50,329 bases of DNA from AVCC01 sp041736255 (GCA_041736255.1 JBGSTZ010000143.1:1-50329); one strand, 5' to 3'; positions 40,840-50,093 are shown, numbered from the stretch's first letter. Notes: generated from the sequence alone by a model not told the origin. Made by a program: numbers and translations.

Positions 40840-41079
40840 ATGTCTGTCAAGTTGAATAAATAACATATTTTGATCTGCTGCAAGCTTGCTAAGACTACCT
40901 AAATAATTTAATAAATACTTTAGAATCAATGACTTGAATATTTATCTGGCAAATAGTGATCACCTTGATCTAAATCTGCTGATTGTTATTATTTTTGTGC
41001 ATAAGTAAGCAATTTTGAATCTGCCTACAGGTCTGAAGTGCTGGTTTCATGTGGCTTTGCGGACAAAATGCCGCTGCAA

Positions 41080-41104
41080 GCCGCAGCCGACAACAGGCTG
41101 CGGC
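41080..41104 (-). terminator. Hairpin after hemE
   Basis: GCCGCAGCC (41080-41088) pairs with GGCTGCGGC (41096-41104) around a 7-base loop, 11 bases past the hemE stop. No U-run follows on the minus strand at once (TTGCAGCGGCATTTT), so termination efficiency is uncertain. Confidence 0.5.
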
Positions 41105-41115
41105 AGCAATTCCAA

Positions 41116-42195
41116 TCAGGCTCTTTGTTTCCGGCTGTAGTCGTGCACTGTTTCGACCATCGCGGTCACTGCATCCGGCGGCGTGAATTGCGAGATGCCG
41201 TGACCCAGGTTGAAGACGTGACCGTTGCCGGCGCAAGGCGTGCCGTACGCATCGAGCACCTTGATCACTTCAGCGCGGATCTGTTCCGGATTGGCGAACA
41301 ATACGTTCGGATCGAGGTTCCCTTGCAGCGCGACCTTGTCGCCAACCAGCGCGCGTGCCTTGGTCAGATTCGTGGTCCAGTCTAGGCTCACTGCATCGGC
41401 ACCGATGTCGGCGATCTGATCCAGCCACTGGCCGCCGCCCTTGGTGAAGACGATAGATGGAATGCGCACGCCATCTTTGTTGCGCTTCAAGAGTTGCATC
41501 ACTTCACGCATATAAAACAAGGAAAATTGTTGATAGACGCCATCGGCCAGTGCGCCGCCCCAAGTGTCGTACATCATCACCGACTGCGCACCGGCATCAA
41601 TTTGTGCATTCAAATAATCAGCCACGGTGGCGGCATTGACCTTCAGGATGTGGTGCATCAGATCCGGGCGCTGGTACAGCATTGTCTTGACCCGACGAAA
41701 GTCACTCGAACTGCCGCCTTCGATCATGTAACAGGCCAGAGTCCATGGGCTGCCGGAGAAGCCGATCAGCGGTACCCGGCCGTTCAATTCGGTGCGAATC
41801 TGCGTCACCGCATCGAACACATATTGCAACGAACCCATGTCCGGCACTTGCAGCGCCAGCACGTCTTTTTCATTGTGCAGCGGACGTTCGAACTTCGGCC
41901 CCTCGCCTTCAACGAAATACAAGCCCAAGCCCATTGCATCGGGCACCGTCAGAATGTCGGAAAACAGGATCGCCGCATCCAGCGCGTAGCGATCCAATGG
42001 TTGCAACGTGACTTCGGTGGCGAAATCCGGATTCTTGGCCAGACCCAGAAATGAACCGGCTTTCTCACGCGAAGCACGGTATTCCGGCAAGTATCGACCG
42101 GCTTGGCGCATCATCCAGACTGGCGTGTAATCGGTAGGCTGACGCAGCAAGGCGCGCATGAAAGTGTCATTCTGGAGCGGAGCAAATTGGGTCAT
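41116..42195 (-). CDS. hemE: Uroporphyrinogen decarboxylase
   Basis: 359 residues, about the E. coli length (354). Family signatures PVWMMRQAGRYLPEY at the N-terminus and GFSGSPWTLACYMIEGGSS after it are intact. The active-site region is complete: FSDILTVPDAMG, the Tyr in YDTWGGAL and the C-terminal GNGHVFNLGHGI. It removes the four acetate carboxyls of uroporphyrinogen III to give coproporphyrinogen III in heme synthesis. The ATG at 42195 is chosen by family length; the open frame continues to 42258 without homology. No strong Shine-Dalgarno. Cytosolic. Confidence 0.96.
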   Translation of the reverse strand: MTQFAPLQNDTFMRALLRQPTDYTPVWMMRQAGRYLPEYRASREKAGSFLGLAKNPDFATEVTLQPLDRYALDAAILFSDILTVPDAMGLGLYFVEGEGPKFERPLHNEKDVLALQVPDMGSLQYVFDAVTQIRTELNGRVPLIGFSGSPWTLACYMIEGGSSSDFRRVKTMLYQRPDLMHHILKVNAATVADYLNAQIDAGAQSVMMYDTWGGALADGVYQQFSLFYMREVMQLLKRNKDGVRIPSIVFTKGGGQWLDQIADIGADAVSLDWTTNLTKARALVGDKVALQGNLDPNVLFANPEQIRAEVIKVLDAYGTPCAGNGHVFNLGHGISQFTPPDAVTAMVETVHDYSRKQRA

Positions 42196-42339
42196 GGCAT
42201 GCTTCTGATAGAGAAAATAGTCTGTCATTATCGCCGATAACGACGGACAATCCAGCATCCATCAGCAAGCGGATGTCAGAAATAAGAAAGCAACGGGATA
42301 GTTAGCTTGCTAATGCAGCATAAGTATCGCAACGGCAGA

Positions 42340-42426
42340 TTACGTAGGCACCAATCGCTTGCTGGCTGCATCGGCATCTTGCAAATCCAATTTGTCCTTG
42401 ACGCGAAACAATGCACAGGCATTCAT
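42340..42426 (-). CDS. Possible 28-aa leader or relic ORF overlapping the CoA-binding gene
   Basis: An ATG at 42426 overlaps the TGA of the CoA-binding protein gene as ATGA, with GGAGA six bases upstream. The product is 28 residues, beginning MNACALFRVKDKLDLQDADA, with no recognised family. Coupling and the ribosome-binding site support translation, but the small size means it may be chance or the remnant of a longer gene. Confidence 0.3.
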   Translation of the reverse strand: MNACALFRVKDKLDLQDADAASKRLVPT

Positions 42427-42884
42427 TGCGTTCTCCGATTCACGTAATTGGCCGCGTCAATTTTGATGCAGCGATCCATCACCACCTGCAGTCCGGCCGC
42501 ACGCGCCTTGACCGCTGCCGGCTCGTTAGTAACCCCCATTTGCATCCATAACACCTTGGCGCCGATAGCGATAGCGGCATCGGCGATCGGTGGAATATCG
42601 GCCGATTTACGGAAACAGTCAACGATATCAATGCCGATTCCTTTTGCGTGCAAAGCTGAGGCAGCTTCAGAAAGCGACACATAACAAAGCTCACCAAGTA
42701 TGTAAGTATCCGCTAACATTGGATTGACTGGAATGATGCGATAACCGTAAGCCTGCATTGCGGCGGCTACTTCGTGACTGGGTCGAGTAATTTTGGCTGA
42801 CAAACCAACCACGGCGATGGTGCGATTCTGAGCAAACAAATTCTGGAAATTGATCTCTGATTCCGGTTTGTCGGGTGCGTGCAT
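42423..42884 (-). CDS. CoA-binding domain protein
   Basis: 153 residues of a Rossmann-like CoA-binding fold (YccU type). The dinucleotide-type start TIAVVGLSAKITRPSHEVAAAM and GYRIIPVNP are characteristic; VLWMQMGVTNEPAAVKARAAG and the C-terminal MDRCIKI also fit. It binds CoA or a related nucleotide; the biological role of this family is not established. No signal peptide. It lies downstream of the ATP synthase operon terminator, so it has its own promoter. Confidence 0.88.
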   Translation of the reverse strand: MHAPDKPESEINFQNLFAQNRTIAVVGLSAKITRPSHEVAAAMQAYGYRIIPVNPMLADTYILGELCYVSLSEAASALHAKGIGIDIVDCFRKSADIPPIADAAIAIGAKVLWMQMGVTNEPAAVKARAAGLQVVMDRCIKIDAANYVNRRTQ

Positions 42885-42951
42885 GGCGGCTAATCCTGTG
42901 TGGGCGAATGGGTTTGGTTTGGCGTGCCTGTCGGTAAAAATTATTTGAAAA

Positions 42952-42973
42952 AAAAGCAGCCGAGGCTGCTTTT
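42952..42973 (-). terminator. Intrinsic terminator of the ATP synthase operon
   Basis: AAAAGCAGC (42952-42960) pairs with GCTGCTTTT (42965-42973) around a CGAG loop. On the minus strand it is followed by a run of eight T. It lies 30 bases past the atpC stop. Confidence 0.9.
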
Positions 42974-43002
42974 AATTGTACTGCTAGTGTTAGAGAAAAC
43001 AA

Positions 43003-43425
43003 TTAACGCTTTTTACGCAATCTCTCGATTGTTGCCAACTGCGCAATCGCAACGGCGAGTTCGATCTGCGCCTTTGCATAGTCAATTTTGGATTCTCTAT
43101 TGACCATCGCTTCTTCAGCTAGTTTTTTCGCTTCTATTGCCTGTGCTTCATCCAGGTCGGCACCACGAATCGCGGTATCGGCCAGTACGGTAACCACATT
43201 CGGCTGCACTTCCAGGATGCCACCGGCGACGAAGACGCATTCTTCTTCAGCCCGGTCAACCAGTTTGATGCGCACCGTACCCGGTTTGATGCGGGTAATA
43301 AGGGGCGTGTGTTTGGGATAAATCCCCAACTCACCCGATTCACCCGGCAACGCGACGAATTCGGCTTCGCCAGAAAAGATAGACTCTTCTGCGGAAACAA
43401 CGTCGACGTGAATTGTGTTTGCCAT
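43003..43425 (-). CDS. atpC: ATP synthase epsilon subunit
   Basis: 140 residues. The N-terminal beta-sandwich begins IHVDVVSAEESIFSGEAEFV, with ALPGESGELGIYPKHTPLIT as the family motif, and the C-terminal two-helix domain is (AQAIEAKKLAEEAMVN to LATIERLRKKR). It forms the central stalk with gamma and inhibits rotation when the C-terminal helices extend. Last gene of the operon, 89 bases after atpD, followed by the terminator. Confidence 0.97.
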   Translation of the reverse strand: MANTIHVDVVSAEESIFSGEAEFVALPGESGELGIYPKHTPLITRIKPGTVRIKLVDRAEEECVFVAGGILEVQPNVVTVLADTAIRGADLDEAQAIEAKKLAEEAMVNRESKIDYAKAQIELAVAIAQLATIERLRKKR

Positions 43426-43514
43426 GTTAGAACTTTCTCATTCATCAAAGAGCGAAAGAAATCAGGCGGTCTGTGCGCGTAAAAAACTTTGGCACAGATG
43501 CCGCACCGACGCGA

Positions 43515-44894
43515 TTAGTTCATCTTTTTCGCTTTTTCGATCGCTTCTTCGATTGTGCCAACCATATAGAACGCTTGTTCCGGCAGGTGATCGAGTTCAC
43601 CGGATGCGATCATTTTGAAGCCTTTGATCGTATCCTTGAGCGAAACGTACTTGCCTGGTGAACCGGTAAATACTTCAGCGACATGGAATGGCTGCGACAG
43701 GAAACGCTGCATTTTACGTGCCCGTGCCACCAACTGCTTGTCTTCCGGTGCCAATTCGTCCATCCCCAGAATCGCGATAATGTCGCGCAATTCTTTGTAG
43801 CGCTGCAAGATACCCTGCACTGCACGGGCGGTTTCATAATGCTCTTGACCAACTACTTGGGGATCGAGTTGACGTGAAGTCGAATCCAGTGGATCAACCG
43901 CTGGATAAATACCCAAAGAAGCGATATCGCGCGACAGCACTACAGTTGAATCCAAGTGGGCAAAAGTAGTCGCAGGAGAAGGATCGGTCAAATCATCTGC
44001 AGGTACATACACGGCCTGGATCGAAGTAATCGAACCTGTTTTCGTTGATGTAATACGCTCTTGCAAGCGGCCCATTTCTTCTGCCAGCGTAGGCTGATAA
44101 CCCACGGCGGAAGGCATACGACCCAACAGCGCGGATACTTCAGTACCGGCCAACGTGTAACGATAGATGTTATCGACAAAGAACAGTACGTCCTTACCTT
44201 CATCGCGGAAACCTTCAGCGATAGTCAGTCCAGTCAGCGCGACGCGCAGACGGTTACCCGGTGGCTCATTCATCTGACCGTACACCATCGCAACCTTGTC
44301 GAGAACGTTGGAATCTTTCATCTCGTGGTAGAAGTCATTACCCTCGCGAGTACGCTCTCCGACGCCGGCAAACACCGACAAACCTTCATGCTGTTTGGCG
44401 ATGTTGTTGATCAATTCCATCATGTTGACTGTCTTGCCCACACCAGCGCCGCCGAACAGGCCGACTTTACCGCCCTTGGCGAACGGGCAGATCAGATCGA
44501 TCACCTTGATGCCGGTTTCGAGCAAATCCTGCGATGGGGACAAATCATCGTAAAGCGGAGCTTTACGATGGATCGATGCACGCAATTCGCATGGGACTGG
44601 GCCCGCCTCGTCAATCGGTTCGCCGAGCACATTCATAATGCGGCCCAATGTTCCAACACCCACTGGCACCATAATCGGCTTGCCGGTATTTTGCACCATC
44701 ATGCCGCGGCGCAAGCCATCGGAAGTTCCCATTGCAATGGTACGTACAATGCCGTCGCCAAGCTGTTGCTGTACTTCCAAAGTCAGGGCAGCGCCCTCCA
44801 TCGTCAGCGCGTCATAAATCTTGGGCATCGCGTCGCGTGGAAATTCTACGTCTACCACTGCGCCGATACACTGAACGATTTTGCCATCAGCCAT
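43515..44894 (-). CDS. atpD: ATP synthase beta subunit (catalytic)
   Basis: 459 residues, standard length. Walker A GGAGVGKT (148-155), the catalytic glutamate in VGERTREGND (Glu180), the Walker B region DVLFFVDNIYRYT and the adenine-binding ALLGRMPSAVGYQPTLAEEMG are present. The DELSEED loop reads DELAPED. Three copies alternate with alpha in the F1 head and make ATP. Between atpG (45 bases) and atpC (89 bases) in the operon. Confidence 0.98.
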   Translation of the reverse strand: MADGKIVQCIGAVVDVEFPRDAMPKIYDALTMEGAALTLEVQQQLGDGIVRTIAMGTSDGLRRGMMVQNTGKPIMVPVGVGTLGRIMNVLGEPIDEAGPVPCELRASIHRKAPLYDDLSPSQDLLETGIKVIDLICPFAKGGKVGLFGGAGVGKTVNMMELINNIAKQHEGLSVFAGVGERTREGNDFYHEMKDSNVLDKVAMVYGQMNEPPGNRLRVALTGLTIAEGFRDEGKDVLFFVDNIYRYTLAGTEVSALLGRMPSAVGYQPTLAEEMGRLQERITSTKTGSITSIQAVYVPADDLTDPSPATTFAHLDSTVVLSRDIASLGIYPAVDPLDSTSRQLDPQVVGQEHYETARAVQGILQRYKELRDIIAILGMDELAPEDKQLVARARKMQRFLSQPFHVAEVFTGSPGKYVSLKDTIKGFKMIASGELDHLPEQAFYMVGTIEEAIEKAKKMN

Positions 44895-44939
44895 TTTCGT
44901 TCCTTCAAATAGTTAAATTCGTTTCACGCTTGCGCGCTT

Positions 44940-45809
44940 TTAAACCGCAGCCGCACCGGCGACGATCTCGGAGAGTTCTTTGGTAATTGCAGCTTGGCGG
45001 GTCTTGTTGTAGATCAGCTTGAGCTCATTAATGACACTACCTGCATTGTCGCTAGCCGACTTCATCGCCACCATACGGGCCGACTGTTCTGAAGCAATGT
45101 TTTCAGCCACGGCCTGATAAATCAGCGCCTCGACATAACGCACCAGCAATTCATCAATCACAGCAGCGGCTTCCGGTTCATAGATGTAATCCCACGAATG
45201 GGCATCTTTATCGCCTTCTAGCTTGTCAGCCGACAATGGCAGTAATTGCTCGATCGTCGGCTCCTGCCTCATCGTATTGATGAACTTGGTATAACACAGG
45301 TAAACCGCATCCAGACTGCCGTCCTGGTACATATCCAACAACACCTTCACCGGACCGATCAGTTTTTCCAGATGCGGCTTATCGCCTATCTGAATTGCGT
45401 GCGACACCACTTTAGTGCCGATACGATTCAGAAAACCAAAGCCCTTGTTGCCGATCGCCGTAGCCACAATACCGACACCCTGCGACTCAAACTCTTTGAG
45501 TTTGGCGGTAACCGCGCGCAGCACGTTGGTATTCATACCGCCACACAATCCTTTGTCGGTGCTCACTACGATGAAGCCAACCTTGCGGGCGGCATCAGTC
45601 TTGACCAAAAATGGGTGCGTGTATTCCGGATTAGCTTGCGATAAATTAGCTGCGATATTACGAATCTTGTCACTGTAGGGACGAGCTGACCGCATCCGTT
45701 CTTGCGCTTTGCGCATTTTGGAAGCGGCGACCATCTCCATCGCCTTAGTGATTTTCTTCGTATTTTCTACGCTATTAATCTTGCCACGTATCTCTTTACC
45801 TGAGGCCAT
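44940..45809 (-). CDS. atpG: ATP synthase gamma subunit
   Basis: 289 residues. The N-terminal helix GKEIRGKINSVENTKKITKAM and C-terminal helix (SDNAGSVINELKLIYNKTRQAAITKEL...) form the coiled-coil central shaft; FIVVSTDKGLCGGMNTNVLR is the conserved globular motif. It couples c-ring rotation to catalysis in beta. It begins 22 bases after atpA. No insertion of the chloroplast regulatory type. Confidence 0.97.
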   Translation of the reverse strand: MASGKEIRGKINSVENTKKITKAMEMVAASKMRKAQERMRSARPYSDKIRNIAANLSQANPEYTHPFLVKTDAARKVGFIVVSTDKGLCGGMNTNVLRAVTAKLKEFESQGVGIVATAIGNKGFGFLNRIGTKVVSHAIQIGDKPHLEKLIGPVKVLLDMYQDGSLDAVYLCYTKFINTMRQEPTIEQLLPLSADKLEGDKDAHSWDYIYEPEAAAVIDELLVRYVEALIYQAVAENIASEQSARMVAMKSASDNAGSVINELKLIYNKTRQAAITKELSEIVAGAAAV

Positions 45810-45831
45810 GAGTATTCAGCTCCAGTTAGGT

Positions 45832-47373
45832 TTAATACGCGCCGGATTTTTTGAAATCAGCAACTGCGGCATTCAATTCAGCTTCGCTGTCTTTGTCGAG
45901 TTGTTTGGTTTCTTCAATCTTTGCAAGCAGAGCTGCATGACTTGTCTTCATGAAGCTATGCAGTCCGGACTCAAAAGGCAACACTTTCTTGACTTCGATA
46001 TCGTCAAGAAAGCCTTTATTGACTGCGAACAAAGTCGCTGCCATCAAGGAAATCGGTTGCGGCGAATACTGCGCTTGCTTCAACAGTTCGGTCACACGTG
46101 CACCGCGATCGAGTTGTTTGCGCGTAGTCTCATCAAGGTCGGAAGCAAACTGCGCAAACGCGGCCAATTCACGATACTGCGCCAGATCGGTACGAATACC
46201 GCCAGACAAGCTTTTGATGACTTTAGTCTGCGCTGCACCACCAACCCGCGACACCGAAATACCGGCGTTAATCGCTGGCCGGACACCCGAGTTAAACAAC
46301 GAAGTTTCCAGGAAGATTTGACCATCGGTGATTGAAATCACGTTGGTTGGCACGAACGCAGAAACGTCACCGGCCTGAGTTTCGATGATCGGCAATGCTG
46401 TCAGTGAACCGGTTTTGCCAGTAACTGCACCATTGGTGAACTTCTCAACATAATCGATATTGACGCGTGCTGCACGTTCGAGCAAACGAGAGTGCAAATA
46501 AAACACGTCGCCAGGATAGGCTTCACGACCTGGCGGACGGCGCAATAGCAAGGCTACTTGACGGTACGCGACGGCTTGCTTGGAGAGATCATCGTAGACG
46601 ATCAGCGCATCTTCGCCACGATCGCGGAAATATTCACCCATTGCGCAACCGGAATAGGCTGACACATATTGCAATGCGGCAGATTCAGACGCAGCAGCGG
46701 CAACCACGATGGTGTAATCCATCGCGCCATGCGCTTCAAGCGAACGTACGATATTTTTGATCGAAGAAGCTTTTTGGCCAATGGCAACGTAGATACAGGT
46801 AACGCCCTGACCTTTTTGATTGATGATGGCATCAATCGCGACTGCGGTTTTACCCGTTTGTCGATCGCCAATGATCAACTCGCGCTGACCACGGCCGATT
46901 GGTACCATCGAGTCAATCGACTTCAGGCCAGTTTGCATTGGCTGAGAAACGGATTGACGTGCAATAACGCCCGGTGCGATTTTTTCAATCGGAGCGGTAA
47001 GCTTGGCGTTGATCGGACCTTTGCCATCAATCGGCTGGCCCAGCGAGTTAACAACACGGCCAAGCAGTTCAGGGCCAACTGGAACTTCCAGAATACGACC
47101 CGTGCATTTGACGATGTCGCCTTCGGAAATGTGTTCGTAGTCGCCCAGGATTACTGAGCCAACTGAGTCACGTTCCAGGTTCAGCGCAAGGCCGAAGGTA
47201 TTGCCGGGAAATTCCAGCATCTCGCCTTGCATCGCGTCTGACAGACCGTGAATGCGGCAGATACCGTCGGTAACGGAAATAACCGTACCTTGATTGCGAA
47301 CTTCAGCGCTGTCGGTAAGCCCTTGAATCTGGCTCTTGATCAGTTCGCTGATTTCAGACGGGTTGAGTTGCAT
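45832..47373 (-). CDS. atpA: ATP synthase alpha subunit
   Basis: 513 residues, standard. The N-terminal barrel, Walker A GDRQTGKT (169-176), LIVYDDLSKQAVAYRQ and the signature PAINAGISVSRVGGAAQ are intact. Alpha binds nucleotide at regulatory sites and forms the F1 hexamer with beta. It begins 61 bases after atpH. No second alpha gene is in the window. Confidence 0.98.
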   Translation of the reverse strand: MQLNPSEISELIKSQIQGLTDSAEVRNQGTVISVTDGICRIHGLSDAMQGEMLEFPGNTFGLALNLERDSVGSVILGDYEHISEGDIVKCTGRILEVPVGPELLGRVVNSLGQPIDGKGPINAKLTAPIEKIAPGVIARQSVSQPMQTGLKSIDSMVPIGRGQRELIIGDRQTGKTAVAIDAIINQKGQGVTCIYVAIGQKASSIKNIVRSLEAHGAMDYTIVVAAAASESAALQYVSAYSGCAMGEYFRDRGEDALIVYDDLSKQAVAYRQVALLLRRPPGREAYPGDVFYLHSRLLERAARVNIDYVEKFTNGAVTGKTGSLTALPIIETQAGDVSAFVPTNVISITDGQIFLETSLFNSGVRPAINAGISVSRVGGAAQTKVIKSLSGGIRTDLAQYRELAAFAQFASDLDETTRKQLDRGARVTELLKQAQYSPQPISLMAATLFAVNKGFLDDIEVKKVLPFESGLHSFMKTSHAALLAKIEETKQLDKDSEAELNAAVADFKKSGAY

Positions 47374-47434
47374 ACTAACTCCTAATTATGTACTTGCGGC
47401 TTACTTCCGGCTTATTCTCTGGCTCAAGTCGCGC

Positions 47435-47968
47435 TTACGCGGTCAAGGCGACTTGCATCTGCTGCAATTTTGCGCGTACTGACGTATCCAAGACTTGATC
47501 TCCGACCATCACCCGCACACCACCGATCAACGATGAATCCACCGTGACAGTAGGGCGCAGCTTACAGCCAAACTTCTTCTCCAGCACCGAAGTCAATTCC
47601 TGTACCTGCGCATCCGTCAATTCAAATGCACTGGTGATTTCGACATCGGCCGTGTCTTCATTGGTGTTTCTGAGGTCGTGGAATTGCGCTGCGATTTCTG
47701 GTAACAACATCAGGCGGCCGTTATCGGTCAATACACCGATGAAATTTCTAGCCTCCTCGTTGATGGGAGATTTCAACACAGACAAGAAGGTGGCAGCAAT
47801 TTTTTTAGCTGAAACATTCGGGTTGTGTGCAAGAGCCTGGACATCCGCGAGAGCTGCAACTTGCGCCATCTCGGAAAGACATTCCGACCAGACCGACAAA
47901 TTACCGCCTTTCGCGACGCGAAACAGCGCTACTGCATAGGGACGAGCGATGGTTGCAAGTTCAGCCAT
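47435..47968 (-). CDS. atpH: ATP synthase delta subunit
   Basis: 177 residues. N-terminal helical bundle with ATIARPYAVALFRVA and the C-terminal motif VDSSLIGGVRVMVGDQVLDTSV identify delta/OSCP. It ties the peripheral stalk b subunits to the top of F1. It starts two bases after the atpF stop, so the two are translated together. Confidence 0.96.
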   Translation of the reverse strand: MAELATIARPYAVALFRVAKGGNLSVWSECLSEMAQVAALADVQALAHNPNVSAKKIAATFLSVLKSPINEEARNFIGVLTDNGRLMLLPEIAAQFHDLRNTNEDTADVEITSAFELTDAQVQELTSVLEKKFGCKLRPTVTVDSSLIGGVRVMVGDQVLDTSVRAKLQQMQVALTA

Positions 47969-47970
47969 GA

Positions 47971-48441
47971 TTACAACTCGGCTTTCAATTGATCCAACAA
48001 ATCAGCGTGTGCTGAAGCATTCACCTCGCGCCTGAGGATCTGCTCGGCACCTTGGACCGCAAGGGTCGCAACTTGTCCGCGCAATTCTTCACGTGCTTTT
48101 GCAGCTTGCTGTTCAGCATCTGCCTTGGCTGCCGCGACAATCCGTACAGCTTCGTCGGTGGCAGTTTTTTTGGCTTCTTCGATGATCAGTTGACCACGTT
48201 TTTCTGCTTCTGTAATACGCTTTTGGCCCTCGTCACGTGCAGCAGCAAGTGCTACTTCCACATGTTTTTCTGCCGCTTGCATATCAGCTTTGCCACGTTC
48301 CGCAGCTGCCAGGCCGTCCGCGATTTTCTTTGCGCGCTCATCGAGCGCTTTCATCAGTGGCGGCCACACGAATTTCATCGTGAAGAACGACAAGATGAAG
48401 AAAACCACGAACTGAGCAAACAATGTTGCATTAATGTTCAC
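47971..48441 (-). CDS. atpF: ATP synthase b subunit
   Basis: 156 residues. One N-terminal membrane helix (LFAQFVVFFILSFFTMKFVW) leads into PPLMKALDERAKKIADGL and a long charged helix with Ala-rich heptads, forming the dimeric peripheral stalk that resists rotation. It lies 65 bases after atpE and two bases before atpH. Length matches E. coli AtpF. Confidence 0.97.
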   Translation of the reverse strand: MNINATLFAQFVVFFILSFFTMKFVWPPLMKALDERAKKIADGLAAAERGKADMQAAEKHVEVALAAARDEGQKRITEAEKRGQLIIEEAKKTATDEAVRIVAAAKADAEQQAAKAREELRGQVATLAVQGAEQILRREVNASAHADLLDQLKAEL

Positions 48442-48506
48442 GGTTAATCCCTTTCTAAATGATTCTTTCCGGCAGCATTGTGCTGCCGGCAGGAAAAGGA
48501 CGTCGC

Positions 48507-48749
48507 TTATTGAACGAACGGATTTGCGAAAGCGAACAACATGGCGATACCAACACCGATCAGGAACGCAGCATCGATAAGACCGGCCAGCAGGAACATT
48601 TTGGTTTGCAGAGTATTCATCAACTCAGGTTGGCGAGCGGAAGCTTCCAGATATTTACCACCCATGATTGCAATACCGATACAGGCGCCGATAGCACCCA
48701 AACCAATGATAATACCGCAAGCCAGTGCAACGAAAGCGACGTCAGTCAT
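48507..48749 (-). CDS. atpE: ATP synthase c subunit
   Basis: 80 residues, a hairpin of two membrane helices with polar loop ARQPE (38-42). The ion-carrying carboxylate is Asp59 in LLAGLIDAAFLIGVG. A glycine-rich first helix (GIIIGLGAIGACIGIAIMGG) packs the rotor ring. No Na+-binding Gln/Glu/Ser-Thr set is evident, so protons are the likely coupling ion. AAGGAA precedes the ATG. It lies between atpB (69 bases) and atpF (65 bases). Confidence 0.97.
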   Translation of the reverse strand: MTDVAFVALACGIIIGLGAIGACIGIAIMGGKYLEASARQPELMNTLQTKMFLLAGLIDAAFLIGVGIAMLFAFANPFVQ

Positions 48750-48818
48750 AACAATTCCTTCTAAGTTAAAGTTAATTCAAAATTTTCAAAGCGAAAACGG
48801 ACCTACTCTACAACAATA

Positions 48819-49649
48819 TTAATGCCCTTCATGCGCCTGACCGATATACACCAGCGTTAGCATCATGAAAATGAAAGCCTGCAACAGGACAATCAGAATA
48901 TGGAAAATAGCCCACATCGAACCGGCAATCACGTGTCCAACGAAACCGAATGTAGTCGCCATCGAACCCAGCAGGGCAATCAAAAGAAACAGCAATTCGC
49001 CAGCATACATGTTACCGAACAGCCGCATGCCCAGTGATACGGTTTTTGCAGCGAACTCGATCAGGTTCAGCAGCAGATTGAACGGCGCCAGCCAGATACC
49101 GAACGGCGCAGTAAATAATTCATGAATGAAGCCACCTAGGCCTTTGATTTTCACACCGTAGAAAATCATCAACACCAGCACGCCCAGCGCAATACCCATG
49201 GTGCCGTTCAGGTCGGCGGTTGGCACTACACGATGATAAGGAATCACGCTGTCGAGGCCGACTAGCTTGAATAAACTGGAAAACAAGTCAACAGGTAGAA
49301 AATCGAGCGAATTCATCAAGAAGACCCAGACGAATACCGTCAATGCCAAAGGCGCGATGAAAGACCGGTCGCCATGAACAATGCCCTTGGCTTGATCGTC
49401 GACCATCTCAACTACCATTTCGACAAATGCTTGAAAACGTCCAGGCACACCAGAGTGCGCCTTGCGCGCCGCCATGTACATAAAAAAGCTACCAACCACA
49501 CCCGCAAATACGGACCAGAATATGGTATCCAAATTAATGATCGAAAAATCTACGATCTTGTCTTGATGTTGGGTCGAAAAATGGCCCAAATGGTGAACGA
49601 TGTACTCTGATGCAGTAGGCGCATGCCCTGCTTGTTCTGCTACGCTCAT
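48819..49649 (-). CDS. atpB: ATP synthase a subunit
   Basis: 276 residues with five to six membrane helices. The conserved stator helix carries SLGMRLFGNMYAGELLFLLIAL, whose Arg faces the c-ring carboxylate, and the C-terminus ends YIGQAHEGH. It forms the proton half-channels. The ATG overlaps the atpI TGA as ATGA, so translation is coupled. The N-terminal extension HAPTASEYIVHHLGHFSTQ is typical of beta-proteobacterial a subunits. Confidence 0.96.
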   Translation of the reverse strand: MSVAEQAGHAPTASEYIVHHLGHFSTQHQDKIVDFSIINLDTIFWSVFAGVVGSFFMYMAARKAHSGVPGRFQAFVEMVVEMVDDQAKGIVHGDRSFIAPLALTVFVWVFLMNSLDFLPVDLFSSLFKLVGLDSVIPYHRVVPTADLNGTMGIALGVLVLMIFYGVKIKGLGGFIHELFTAPFGIWLAPFNLLLNLIEFAAKTVSLGMRLFGNMYAGELLFLLIALLGSMATTFGFVGHVIAGSMWAIFHILIVLLQAFIFMMLTLVYIGQAHEGH

Positions 49650-49990
49650 AGTTGATGTCTAAATAGTAGGATAAAGTAACTTTTAAGTACCACGATGAAG
49701 CCACCTATAAAGGCGGGCCAATTAACATCGCGGTATAACCAGGCGATGGCGCCAAACAGCGCCAACGTTGAAGCAATTTTGATAAACTCGCCGATGAAGA
49801 GCGCCGTCGGATCTGCCCCGCCAGATCTGCGTGCTGCCATGAACAGGCGCACTGCAAACAAGCCATTTGGAACAACACAACAGAAGCCGCCCAAAAACGC
49901 GGAAAAAGCTGCATTTACACCACAGAACAAACCTGTCACGAATGTTATCAGGGCCGTTGCTACCATTTGCAGCATTACAATTCGCGCCAT
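49646..49990 (-). CDS. atpI: ATP synthase I (accessory) protein
   Basis: 114 residues with four membrane helices, including AFLGGFCCVVPNGLFAVRLF, typical of AtpI. It helps c-ring assembly and is not a part of the final enzyme. First gene of the operon, with GAGGT 5 bases before the ATG. Its stop overlaps the atpB start. The cysteine pair CC at the second helix is notable but seen in relatives. Confidence 0.9.
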   Translation of the reverse strand: MARIVMLQMVATALITFVTGLFCGVNAAFSAFLGGFCCVVPNGLFAVRLFMAARRSGGADPTALFIGEFIKIASTLALFGAIAWLYRDVNWPAFIGGFIVVLKSYFILLFRHQL

Positions 49991-50093
49991 GCTTACCTCA
50001 ATTCTGCCTTCATATTACGCATTTCCGTAATGCCAGGGCAGTGAAACGGTGTGGCGCAATTGCTTTCGACGTCATGCATTTCAAAACCTCGAA

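Larger units (their letters stand above)
40754..41115. other. Intergenic region between priA and hemE
   Basis: 362 bases holding the priA promoter region, the DnaA-box cluster (40805-40839), an AT-rich stretch (about 40850-41000) and a hairpin after hemE (41080-41104). TTGACA (reverse of 40845-40850) is a candidate -35 for priA; its -10 would fall in the DnaA boxes. Confidence 0.5.

Noticed and set aside
40754..41115. The chromosomal origin itself between priA and hemE
   Set aside because: Only three boxes are present and there is no dnaA, gidA or parAB gene beside it; a regulatory or titration site is more likely than oriC.
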